A DNA stretch of 64,000 nt from positions 682,001 through 746,000 of the forward strand of contig CAVQYZ010000001.1 in assembly GCA_963718405.1 (NCBI GenBank). The letters are read 5' to 3'. This document shows positions 8,443-16,360 of the stretch, one piece after another (position 1 is the stretch's first letter; every line of letters starts with the position of its first letter). Both the position numbers and the translations under genes were made by a program. The DNA is from Bog-756 sp963718405. Lineage in GTDB: Bacteria > Actinomycetota > Acidimicrobiia > Acidimicrobiales > RAAP-2. The notes beneath the pieces were generated by a model, which saw nothing but the letters and a program-made list of their open reading frames with translations, was not told the origin of the DNA and searched no databases.

Positions 8443-8937
8443 CTATTCCTGTGGTTGGGCCACGTATGGCTCATCGCCGCGGCGTCGGCGTTGCCTCAAC
8501 AGGACTGGGAACGCTGCCGCCCCAAGGAAGCCAGCGATACCAGGCAGCCAAACTTCCTCCCATGGTTTCCCCGGCGTGGAGCAGGAGTGCGCCGGCGGGC
8601 TGTAGCTGCAGCTGCTGCTACTGAGGACAGCGTGGGGAAAAAAGCGGACGGCGATGAATAGGGTGACGACCGACCCGACCAGGACAGCCGTCCCTGCCAT
8701 CGCCGTCACCAGGGCCGCACGCCCGGTTCGTAGAGCCACCGTTCGCACAGGGCGCTGTATCCGGCACCGGGCCTGCATCCCGCCGACGAGGAGATTGAGC
8801 GCCAGCGGGAACGGAAGCCGAGTAGCTCCTACGGGTAGCAGGTCGAGCGTGGTCCCAACGATCTCATCACCTCGTTGGGAGCGGTCTCGAAGCGGCCAGG
8901 CCCACAATGAGATGCGTATTTGGCGCTCAATATTCAT
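8443..8937 (-). CDS. Membrane protein coupled to a PadR regulator
   Basis: The 164-residue product has about two hydrophobic segments (residues 69-94 and near 130-146) separated by a Ser/Pro/Cys-rich loop, and a basic C-terminus. Its ATG overlaps the stop of the padR gene by 4 bases, so it is translated with the regulator. PadR genes are often coupled to the membrane gene they regulate; this protein may serve as that target. I do not recognise a transporter family, and it is too short for an ABC permease. Confidence 0.65.
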   Translation of the reverse strand: MNIERQIRISLWAWPLRDRSQRGDEIVGTTLDLLPVGATRLPFPLALNLLVGGMQARCRIQRPVRTVALRTGRAALVTAMAGTAVLVGSVVTLFIAVRFFPHAVLSSSSCSYSPPAHSCSTPGKPWEEVWLPGIAGFLGAAAFPVLLRQRRRRGDEPYVAQPQE

Positions 8938-9269
8938 GCCAAAGCCCCTCGGACGCCTGACCCGAGCCGTGCGTTTGCGGCCTGCAGGGTGGCTGCACGC
9001 CCGTCGGCTTCATCCCGAACGGCGGAGAGGCCACTGCCGGTAATGCCGTAGTAGCGGCGTAGCCGCCCATCGACCACCTCCGTGCCCTTCGGTTGGATCA
9101 AGCCCTGTTCAGTGAGGCGGTCGAGGGTGCCGTACAGAGTGCCTGGTCCCAAGTTGACCCGACCGCCGGAAAGCTCCTTCACCTCGGCGATGATGCCGTA
9201 CCCGTGGAGACTCTGGTCAGCCAGGGCTGCCAGGGTAAGAAACGTCGCTTCTCGCATGGGCTTACTCAC
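8934..9269 (-). CDS. PadR-family transcriptional regulator
   Basis: The 111-residue protein is a minimal PadR winged-helix regulator. It opens with Glu-Ala-Thr-Phe-Leu-Thr-Leu-Ala-Ala-Leu-Ala and Leu-His-Gly-Tyr-Gly-Ile, continues with Leu-Gly-Pro-Gly-Thr-Leu-Tyr-Gly-Thr-Leu-Asp-Arg-Leu and the wing Arg-Arg-Tyr-Tyr-Gly-Ile-Thr, and ends in a short dimerisation helix. Such proteins repress their own operon and respond to ligands. An inverted repeat lies just upstream of the GTG start, placed for autoregulation. The next gene is coupled by a 4-base overlap. Confidence 0.92.
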   Translation of the reverse strand: MSKPMREATFLTLAALADQSLHGYGIIAEVKELSGGRVNLGPGTLYGTLDRLTEQGLIQPKGTEVVDGRLRRYYGITGSGLSAVRDEADGRAATLQAANARLGSGVRGALA

Positions 9270-9277
9270 AAGGGAAC

Positions 9278-9300
9278 TATATGTCGCCTACCGATATATA
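9278..9300. promoter_or_regulatory. Probable PadR operator (inverted repeat)
   Basis: TATATGTCG and CGATATATA form a 9-base dyad with one mismatch around a 5-base spacer. It is unusually AT-rich for this DNA and lies 8-31 bases upstream of the padR start codon. PadR proteins bind AT-rich dyads overlapping their promoters, so autorepression is the likely use; that is an inference. Confidence 0.5.
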
Positions 9301-9431
9301 TCAATCGACGAGTCCGGGGGTCCTGGGGAGGAGCAGTGAAGCTGAACGGACTCGCAAACCATCACCACAGCGCCCCTGATCGCTCCGATCTAGTGCGGCA
9401 CACCGGCACAGCCACGGTCAGCGTGAGGTCA

Positions 9432-10250
9432 CTAGCCCCTACGAGGTACCTCGCCATCGGGATCGTTGATGGTGTCCATGCCCGACCGAGCCAGGTTCTC
9501 GGGCAACGTAGCTACTGCATCGAGGACCGTTGTGGCGAGGATCTCGGTGGTGCAGTCATGGCTTGCCGCCAGGTAGCTCCACGAAAAGTCAGTATCAGTG
9601 CACAAGCACCAGGCCCGATCGTCGGGCCACCAATAGCTCGGATCATCTGGGAATTCTGTATACGAGCCGAGTGGCCCCCTCAACAGGTAGAAATCGCGCA
9701 TCGCATGGTGCACTTTCGGTATACGGGAGTTGAACACCTTCTCGTGCAGATTTCCAAAGCCGTCCCACAACAGATACCAGCCCTCCGTCGAAGTCGTGTG
9801 ACGGGCGAGGATCGGAAGCAGCGACTGAAACTGCTCGGGGCTGAGTCGGTCGGAACATTGATCGGTGGTGCCCCACTCTTCAGACGGTGAAGCGATGGTC
9901 TCCTGCTCCATCAAGGCATGGACCTCCTTTCCATTGTCCTGAGCCTTTTCCCTCCAGCGGATACTCCGCTCAAACCATTCGCCATTGGAGTCGATGCCCG
10001 AACAGATGAAGGGAAAGAAGATTCGGGCATAGGCCTCGTAGCCCTGAGGAGCACTCATCGACACGTTGAATGAGCGGGGAGCGAGGAGCGGCTCCAGCCA
10101 GTCCGCAGGAGCGAGGTCACTTTCCAAGCAGAGGCCGTCGTGGTGAGACGGGTTCCAGGCATGTTCCTCGTACCAGTCCGCGTATTCCTGGTCCGACATC
10201 GTTGTCCCCACTGGAAGTAGTGGTGCAATGCCTTTGAAAGGTCTTCGCAT
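9432..10250 (-). CDS. Conserved-looking hypothetical protein
   Basis: The 272-residue soluble protein is rich in Trp, Tyr, Phe and acidic residues, with several Trp-Glu/Trp-Tyr pairs and an acidic C-terminus. It has no membrane segment or signal peptide. The overall look matches unassigned actinobacterial proteins about 250 residues long, but I cannot name a domain. I kept the ATG at 10250 because an AAGGTGA lies at ribosome-binding distance. It is flanked by padR and the GAP gene on the same strand with gaps too large for coupling. Confidence 0.6.
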   Translation of the reverse strand: MRRPFKGIAPLLPVGTTMSDQEYADWYEEHAWNPSHHDGLCLESDLAPADWLEPLLAPRSFNVSMSAPQGYEAYARIFFPFICSGIDSNGEWFERSIRWREKAQDNGKEVHALMEQETIASPSEEWGTTDQCSDRLSPEQFQSLLPILARHTTSTEGWYLLWDGFGNLHEKVFNSRIPKVHHAMRDFYLLRGPLGSYTEFPDDPSYWWPDDRAWCLCTDTDFSWSYLAASHDCTTEILATTVLDAVATLPENLARSGMDTINDPDGEVPRRG

Positions 10251-10348
10251 GCCGTCACCTTAGGCAACGACTCACACGGCTGGCCCAACCCAGAACTCCA
10301 ATGCCGGGCATTGTTGGCCCCGGCCAACCAGGCACAACCGAGCTGGCC

Positions 10349-11023
10349 CTAGACACCTGCGATGCCTTGGCCCACCAGCACTACGCCGAACACAACGAAG
10401 AGGACCGACATGACCGTGGCATTGTTCTGTCTGAGCCAGGCATTCCAACTTTCCAGCACCTCCTGCGAGCGGTCGCCGAGGCACAGCACCACGACTATGG
10501 GTGCCACGACTCCCAGGACCGCGACCACAAGGTAGACGGCACCCGCAACCAGTTGTTGAGTGGTGGCCAGCGCTCCCTCCGAGATGGCGGTGGCACTGGC
10601 TAAAGCGACGACGAGATTCTTCGGATTCAGCGCCCCCAAGGCCGCCCCGGCCCCAAGCGCCTTCGTTGAGGAGTACCCGGCGATTCCATCCATCCACTTC
10701 GGCAGCGAACCCTCCTGGCCGGCCTTTGGGCGCCCACGAAACTTCTTGACCGCCGCGAACAAGAGGTACACGCCAAGGGCCAGCTTCAGTATCCCGGCCC
10801 AGGTCGCATGGCCAGAATCTGGCGATAGGTTGACCGCTCCCCCGAGGGAAACGAACAGCCCGAGGACCACGGCGACCCCGCCCACGAAGCCCGCCAGAAA
10901 GCTCAGGGCATTCGGCAACGGCTTGCTGGTAAAGAGGAGGAGAATCGCCGGGATGATGTTCAGCGGCGAAATCGTGACGACCAGGGCGAGGGGAACAATC
11001 TCTCCAATGACAACCTTCAGCAC
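10349..11023 (-). CDS. GAP-family (Sap-like) integral membrane protein
   Basis: The 224-residue protein has six predicted membrane segments, with the opening Pro-Leu-Ala-Leu-Val-Val-Thr-Ile-Ser-Pro and Leu-Asn-Ile-Ile-Pro, a mid-protein Leu-Gly-Ala-Leu-Asn-Pro-Lys-Asn-Leu and a C-terminal Phe-Gly-Val-Val-Leu-Val-Gly-Gln. This is the actinobacterial GAP/Sap group, related to LysE-type exporters and known from glycopeptidolipid and sulfolipid transport in mycobacteria. The two Pro/Asn-containing repeats occupy equivalent places in each half, as expected. The substrate is unknown. It is divergent from the methyltransferase gene. Confidence 0.82.
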   Translation of the reverse strand: MLKVVIGEIVPLALVVTISPLNIIPAILLLFTSKPLPNALSFLAGFVGGVAVVLGLFVSLGGAVNLSPDSGHATWAGILKLALGVYLLFAAVKKFRGRPKAGQEGSLPKWMDGIAGYSSTKALGAGAALGALNPKNLVVALASATAISEGALATTQQLVAGAVYLVVAVLGVVAPIVVVLCLGDRSQEVLESWNAWLRQNNATVMSVLFVVFGVVLVGQGIAGV

Positions 11024-11097
11024 TGGCCCCTCTTCGCCATCCTGATCATTTGATCTACCAAGCTAGTCGTCGACAGTGATGGCGCGATGATTGGTCT

Positions 11098-11865
11098 GTG
11101 CAGGTGGAACCAAGCCAGTACGCCACGGAGGACAACCTGGCCGCCCGGCAACGGCTTTGGTCGGTCAGTCCTCGTCGGCCGCCGTTCTCGCTCATCCCCT
11201 GGTTGCTGGAGCTTGCTCGACTACGTGGACAAGAGCGAATCCTCGAAGTGGGATGTGGAAACGGGTTCTATCTCGAATATCTCGACGCCGTCGGACTCGA
11301 CTTGTCGATGGGCATGCTCGCATCCGCCCGGGAGCGTGCGCGGGGCCCCTTGGTGGCCGGAGATGCTACGGCCCTCCCATTTGCCAACGGCTCGTTCGAC
11401 TTCGTATTGGCCGCACACATGCTCTATCACGTCGCCGAGCGCAACAAGGCGGTCTCAGAACTGCGAAGGGTTCTACGGGCGTCGGGATGTTGCATTGCGG
11501 TGACCAATGGCGAGCGGAATATGGAGGAACTCGTCCGGATGGTAGAGGGTGTCGTCGGCCATGGCTGGAGGTGGCGTCGCTCCTCCGGTGTGGCTTTTAG
11601 TCTGGAGAATGGTGCCGATCAGCTGAAGGTGGCGTTCGACGAGGTCGTGAGGGTTGACTGTCCCGACAGTGTCGTCCAGATCACTGACGCCCACGCTCTG
11701 GGCGACTATCTCAGGAGTGTGGCCGATACCTACGAGGGCCAAGTAAATTCGTGGACCACATGGGATCGGGTGGTCGAAGGTTGCCAGCAGCAGGCGGCAG
11801 CCGTGGTGGCGTCAGAAGGTGCCTTTCGGCTCTCGAGTTCCATGGGTGCCTTTGTCTGTCGGTGA
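11098..11865 (+). CDS. Class I SAM-dependent methyltransferase
   Basis: The 255-residue product has motif I as Ile-Leu-Glu-Val-Gly-Cys-Gly-Asn-Gly near residue 48, then Val-Gly-Leu-Asp-Leu-Ser for the ribose-binding acid. Ala-Gly-Asp-Ala-Thr-Ala-Leu-Pro-Phe follows, and Phe-Asp-Phe-Val-Leu-Ala-Ala-His-Met-Leu-Tyr-His marks motif IV. This is the Methyltransf_11/UbiE-like type. It starts with a GTG; the substrate is unknown. It shares no clear similarity with the methyltransferase at 1.4-2.2 kb beyond the fold. Confidence 0.88.
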   Translation: MQVEPSQYATEDNLAARQRLWSVSPRRPPFSLIPWLLELARLRGQERILEVGCGNGFYLEYLDAVGLDLSMGMLASARERARGPLVAGDATALPFANGSFDFVLAAHMLYHVAERNKAVSELRRVLRASGCCIAVTNGERNMEELVRMVEGVVGHGWRWRRSSGVAFSLENGADQLKVAFDEVVRVDCPDSVVQITDAHALGDYLRSVADTYEGQVNSWTTWDRVVEGCQQQAAAVVASEGAFRLSSSMGAFVCR

Positions 11866-12194
11866 CCCCGAACGCTGGATGGGCAAAGTGCCCTTGACCC
11901 TGCGTCCGGGTGGTAGATAAGTATCCACCGGATACACCTCGGCCCTCCCTGCGATAAGCCTGCAAACGGGACAATGTCGGCACGTTGGTCATGCCACAAC
12001 GACGGCGGGGTGGTGATCTAGTGAATACTCAGAGGCCCACCTTGACCACTCTCCGCCGTCGATATGGCTCATCCCTCTCAGCCACAACCCACACGCCCCT
12101 AGCTCCGGAGCGTCGCTGGCAGGTTGACCATCGGAGAGGTGCAGTACGCTGGTAGTACGGCGGCACGGGGGTGCGGCGGATAGGAAGTCAGGCG
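11866..12194. other. Intergenic region before the beta-helix gene
   Basis: No gene is visible. Two small perfect hairpins follow the methyltransferase stop: GGGCA/TGCCC (11881-11893) and GTATCC/GGATAC (11921-11935). Either could end its transcript. The right end carries a promoter-like pair upstream of the large secreted-protein gene. Confidence 0.4.
12124..12150 (+). promoter_or_regulatory. Candidate promoter of the beta-helix gene
   Basis: TTGACC (12124-12129) and TACGCT (12145-12150), which fits the TAnnnT actinobacterial -10, are separated by 15 bases. They lie about 45 bases before the ATG at 12195. The spacing is short, so this is only a candidate. Confidence 0.3.
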
Positions 12195-15100
12195 ATGACG
12201 GGAGCGGTCAAACACAACCACGCCAAGCACCGGCATGTAGTGGCGAGAATCATGTTGGCGGGGGCCTTACTGTTCGGTGGGGCTGTTACGGCCACGGTGA
12301 TCGGGGGCTCGACCCCAGTTTGGGCGCAGTCTGCCGTCACCCTGTACGTCGCCTCGGGGGGAAGCGGCGACTGCACGAGCCATGTCGACGCCTGCGGCTC
12401 ACTGGCGACCGCCCTCACCACGGCTACAGGCGCCTCGTACTCCGATGACGACGTGACCATCGACGTGGGCGCCGGCACCTTCGACGAAAATGACATCGTC
12501 GACGCCGCCGGGCTCAACTCGCTGACCATCGATGGCGCCGGACGGTCCTCCACCATCCTGGACGGGACTGAGTCCGGCAATGTCCTGGTCATTTCCGGCG
12601 GCACGGTGACCATCAGTGGGCTCGCCGTCGAGAATGGCGCCGGCGGCGATGACGGAGCGGGCATCGACAGCTGCGACGGGCTGGCGGGCTGCGTGCTCAC
12701 CGTCTCCGGCGTAGCCTTCACCGACGACGTTGCCCCTGCTTGGGGCGGTGCCATCGACAACGGCGACAACGGGGGTGACGGCACGCTGAATGTGACTGAC
12801 TCGACCTTCATCGATGACACCTCTAGCGGCAATGGCGGCGGCGCCATCAACAACGGTGCCAACGGCGGCAGTGGCATCGTCACCGTGTCCGGATCGACCT
12901 TCACTGGCGACGCCGCGGTGGCCAGCGGGCGGGGCGGCGCCATCGACAACGCGGACAACAGCGGCGCCGGCACCGTCACCGTCTCCGGATCGACGTTCAC
13001 GGACGATACGGCCGACTGGGGTGGAGGGGCGATCGACAACGGAAGCGACCAAGGCGACGGCTCGGTATCGGTCGCCAACTCGACCTTCTCGAGTAACGGG
13101 GTGGACCTGAGCAATTCTGCGAGTAGCGGCGGAGCCATCGACAACGGCGACGGTTCGGCGACAGTCTCCGATTCGACCTTTTCGAACAACGAAGCGAACT
13201 ACGGCGGTGCCATCAACGGCAGCGACAATGCCTACGAGGGCGGCAGCGGCTCCCTCACTGTCTCTGGATCGACCTTCTCGGCCAACTCGGCCATCGACGG
13301 CGGGGCCATAGACGGCGCCGACAGCGAGGGTCGAGGAGCGGGCAGCGCCGGCGACCTTACCGTCTCCGATTCGACCTTTTCAGGCAACACCGCGGCGAGT
13401 GACGGTGGGGCCATCGACAATGCCGACAACACCGGCGCCGGCGACACCACCGTCACCAGTTCGACATTCTCTGGCAATGGCGCCAGCATCACTGGTGGGA
13501 CCGTCGACAATGCCGGGAACGGTGGCACCGGTAACGCCTCCTTCGGAGCCAGCATCCTGGCCGGGTCGACAGCTGGTGGGGAGTGCGCGGGAACGATCAC
13601 CGACCTCGGCTACAACATCGACGACGGCAACACGTGTGGATTGGCAGCCCCTTCCCTCTCCGACACCTCAGCCGATCTCGACCCTACCGGCCTCCAGGCC
13701 AACGGGGGGCCGACCCAGACGATCGCCCTCGAGCCGGGGAGCCCCGCTATCAGCCTGGTGGCCAACGCGCCCCAGTGTCCGGCCACCGACCAGCGCGGTG
13801 CGGCAAGGCCCACGTCCGGCGCATGCGACGCCGGTGCCTACGACACCAACGGGACCTCCTTCGACCCCTCGGTCTCATCTGTCGCTGTCGGGGGAACCTT
13901 GGCCTCGCCGACGCTGACCGTCACGGGATCAGGGTTCGGCAACGAGGCCGACCTCGGAGCGCCGGTGCCTGCCACCGGCTGTTCGAATACGAATACCGGC
14001 TCGGACTATGACAACTTCACCTTCACCGACGTGAATGTGGGGTGGAATGCCGGCGGGGGTGGCAATTGCATTGGCGTGACCGTCTCGACGTATTCGGACA
14101 ACCAGATCACCCTGGCCTTCGGAAACGGCTACGGGAACGGGTCTAACCAGTACGGCCTGTTGTCCTATGGCGACAGCTTCCAGATGAGCGTGCTCGGGGT
14201 CGCCTACAACGGCACCGTCCCCTACCCGACGACTCCCGTCATCGACGGGGTGACCTTCGGTGGCGATCCCACCAACCCGACGGTCACCGTGTCGGGGTCC
14301 GGATTCGGCACCCTGTTCGACCTCGGAACAGCGAACGCGGCCGGTTGCAGTGGGACAGGGTTCGACTACGGCAATAACCTCTATTTCGCCGACGTCTCGG
14401 CGGCCACCCCCTGGCAGGCTGGACAGACGATCGACTGCCTCGGTATCGCCAACCTGACGTACACCAGCACCCAGATCACCTTCAACTTCGGCGATCTCTA
14501 CAGCGTGTTCGGCCCCGTCAACGACGGCGACAGGTTCTCCTTGACCCTGTTCGGGACCACCTTCAACGGCACCGCCTCGCTCGGAACCGGCTACTCGTGC
14601 ACCATCACCGGAGACTCGGGGACCACCAGCTTCCCGGTGGTGATGTCGGAGTCCCCGGCCCCGCCTGCCACCATCGACGCCGGGGGGACCTTCTCCACCG
14701 CCCTGGCCGCCCAGGTCACCATCCCGGCCTCGGTCATCAACCACTTCATCGGGACGGGGGCCACCTCGCTCACGGTGGCCTCCCAGACCTCGGCCGAGGA
14801 CGGGCTGAGCTCAGTGGGCGGTTCAGCCAGTGGCGCCGTCTCCCCGAACACCGAGTCGGCCACGGCCGACAACCTGCCCCAGAGCGACACCACCCTGGTG
14901 GCCGGCACCCCCTACACCTACGACACCGCCTACAACCCGGTGACCTGGCAGACCGGGCCAGGGACGGGAGCGGTCTACTTCGTGCCCGGAGCCATCGACG
15001 CCGAGGTGACCTTCGTGGTCCACAACACCCCGACCGGTGAGTCCCTCACCTGTAACCCGCCCTCGGGGGTGGCGGCCCTCGGCACGACCACGGTCAAGGC

Positions 15101-16079
15101 TCCGCCCCCCACCCCGACCTTCCAGGTGCCCTCGTCCACCCCGGCCCTCCAGAACCAGGTCAGCGCCGGCACCGACGGCGGGTGGGCGGCCACGGTCACC
15201 AACACCTCGACCGCCACCGTCGACGGGCTCACGGCCACGGTCTCGGTGTCCGCCGGTGGGCATCCCCTCACCTACGACCTGGCCGGCATGAGCGCCTCGG
15301 GCACCTCGTGTTCGACCGACGGATCGGGCAAGGTCACCTGTTCCATCGGGACCCTGGCCGAGGGGGCTGCAGACACCCTCAACCTGTTGGTGAACACCAC
15401 GGGACTGGCCAACGGCACCACCATCACCGGCTCGGCCTCGGTGACCTCGTCCAAGGCCGGCACCCACGTCACCACCCTGGGAGGAGTGGGCGTGGTGGTG
15501 GTCGAGTCCGGCAACGGCACCGAGGCGGTGGCGGCCCCCGGGATCGCCCTGGCCAGCACCAAGCGGACCCTCAAGCAGGCCAAGGCCAAGGTGACCCTGA
15601 CCCTGCCCAAGGCCAAGATCAAGGTGGCCAAGAAGTCCGCCAACGACCACCCCATCACCCCGTGGCTGGCCCCCTTGGCCTCGGCCACCGTGACCGAGAA
15701 CCCCCCACCGGTGGCGGTGACCCTCAAGTCGCTGGCCCCCTCGGCCGAGCCGGCCCTGTGCCCCCCGACGGGGTCCACCAGGTGCGAGGGCAACATCATC
15801 GAGGCCTACGGCAACTTCGGGGTCTACACCTCCAACCTGGCTCCCATCCAGGCGGTCATCCAGTTCTTCTACGGGTCCACCATCCCCTCGGGCACCGTCT
15901 ACTTCCTCAAGCCCAACGGCAAGACCGTGGACAAGCTGGCGGCCTGCAAGAGGACCTCCGCCGGTTACGACACCCCCTGTCTGGCCACCAACGAGAAGGA
16001 CCTCGGCACCACCGGCAACAAGTACGTCCAGGACACCGTGTACTTCACCGGCAACGACCCGATCATGGGGCGCCGGTGA
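12195..16079 (+). CDS. Large secreted right-handed beta-helix repeat protein
   Basis: The product of about 1,294 residues has a basic start, a hydrophobic segment and a likely signal-peptidase site after Val-Trp-Ala-Gln. Residues about 170-460 hold some nine beta-helix coils with the recurring core Ser-Thr-Phe and Gly-Gly-Ala-Ile-Asp-Asn, as in Chlamydia Pmp-like and pectate-lyase-like folds. A choice-of-anchor-Q-like end of the helix (Asp-Gln-Arg-Gly-Ala-Ala-Arg-Pro) follows. Then come two IPT/TIG-like units with Val-Ser-Gly-Ser-Gly-Phe-Gly, a DUF11-like beta-sandwich and a Lys-rich stretch (about residues 1120-1150). No LPXTG or membrane anchor is seen. The ATG at 12195 was preferred over the GTG at 12171 because AGGAAG precedes it. 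Surface adhesion or polymer binding is plausible but unproven. Confidence 0.85.
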   Translation: MTGAVKHNHAKHRHVVARIMLAGALLFGGAVTATVIGGSTPVWAQSAVTLYVASGGSGDCTSHVDACGSLATALTTATGASYSDDDVTIDVGAGTFDENDIVDAAGLNSLTIDGAGRSSTILDGTESGNVLVISGGTVTISGLAVENGAGGDDGAGIDSCDGLAGCVLTVSGVAFTDDVAPAWGGAIDNGDNGGDGTLNVTDSTFIDDTSSGNGGGAINNGANGGSGIVTVSGSTFTGDAAVASGRGGAIDNADNSGAGTVTVSGSTFTDDTADWGGGAIDNGSDQGDGSVSVANSTFSSNGVDLSNSASSGGAIDNGDGSATVSDSTFSNNEANYGGAINGSDNAYEGGSGSLTVSGSTFSANSAIDGGAIDGADSEGRGAGSAGDLTVSDSTFSGNTAASDGGAIDNADNTGAGDTTVTSSTFSGNGASITGGTVDNAGNGGTGNASFGASILAGSTAGGECAGTITDLGYNIDDGNTCGLAAPSLSDTSADLDPTGLQANGGPTQTIALEPGSPAISLVANAPQCPATDQRGAARPTSGACDAGAYDTNGTSFDPSVSSVAVGGTLASPTLTVTGSGFGNEADLGAPVPATGCSNTNTGSDYDNFTFTDVNVGWNAGGGGNCIGVTVSTYSDNQITLAFGNGYGNGSNQYGLLSYGDSFQMSVLGVAYNGTVPYPTTPVIDGVTFGGDPTNPTVTVSGSGFGTLFDLGTANAAGCSGTGFDYGNNLYFADVSAATPWQAGQTIDCLGIANLTYTSTQITFNFGDLYSVFGPVNDGDRFSLTLFGTTFNGTASLGTGYSCTITGDSGTTSFPVVMSESPAPPATIDAGGTFSTALAAQVTIPASVINHFIGTGATSLTVASQTSAEDGLSSVGGSASGAVSPNTESATADNLPQSDTTLVAGTPYTYDTAYNPVTWQTGPGTGAVYFVPGAIDAEVTFVVHNTPTGESLTCNPPSGVAALGTTTVKAPPPTPTFQVPSSTPALQNQVSAGTDGGWAATVTNTSTATVDGLTATVSVSAGGHPLTYDLAGMSASGTSCSTDGSGKVTCSIGTLAEGAADTLNLLVNTTGLANGTTITGSASVTSSKAGTHVTTLGGVGVVVVESGNGTEAVAAPGIALASTKRTLKQAKAKVTLTLPKAKIKVAKKSANDHPITPWLAPLASATVTENPPPVAVTLKSLAPSAEPALCPPTGSTRCEGNIIEAYGNFGVYTSNLAPIQAVIQFFYGSTIPSGTVYFLKPNGKTVDKLAACKRTSAGYDTPCLATNEKDLGTTGNKYVQDTVYFTGNDPIMGRR
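12702..13545 (+). repeat. Tandem beta-helix coil repeats within the secreted protein
   Basis: About nine degenerate units of roughly 30-40 codons each. Each has Val-Ser-x-Ser-Thr-Phe, a variable turn, Gly-Gly-Ala-Ile-Asp/Asn and a Gly/Asp/Asn-rich turn. At DNA level the recurring cores are the sequence for Gly-Ser-Thr-Phe and for Gly-Ala-Ile-Asp-Asn. The units differ enough to suggest old duplication and not recent expansion. Confidence 0.75.
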
Positions 16080-16360
16080 TGGAGCCACACGGCGGCTGAC
16101 CTGGCCCCGGTTCAGTGCGCACGCGGGATTGAGCTGGCGACCCCAGGATCGTCCGGGGGGCGCGGGTCCCTCATCCCATTCAGCAGTCGTGGCCGGATGA
16201 CCTCGAATGGGTAGAAGGACAGCTCCTATGTGACACCGCCTGTCTCTGGTGACCACGGTCGAGGCGAGATGATCGGGGACGTCGCGCCACGGTTGGGTGC
16301 GGACTGCTCATTGGGCTCAGCCGACAGGACGGTTTTGTGCAGGTCCGCTCCGGCCCGAGG

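Noticed and set aside
12188..13189. Minus-strand Pro/Ser-rich ORF of 333 codons
   Set aside because: Antisense of the beta-helix repeats, with no independent start signal.
12702..13545. Repeats that might be a CRISPR array
   Set aside because: Units are degenerate, in frame and encode beta-helix coils; there are no unique spacers.
14823..16256. Long minus-strand ORF of 477 codons
   Set aside because: Gly/His/Arg-rich low-complexity translation opposite the beta-helix gene; a shadow of GC-rich coding DNA.
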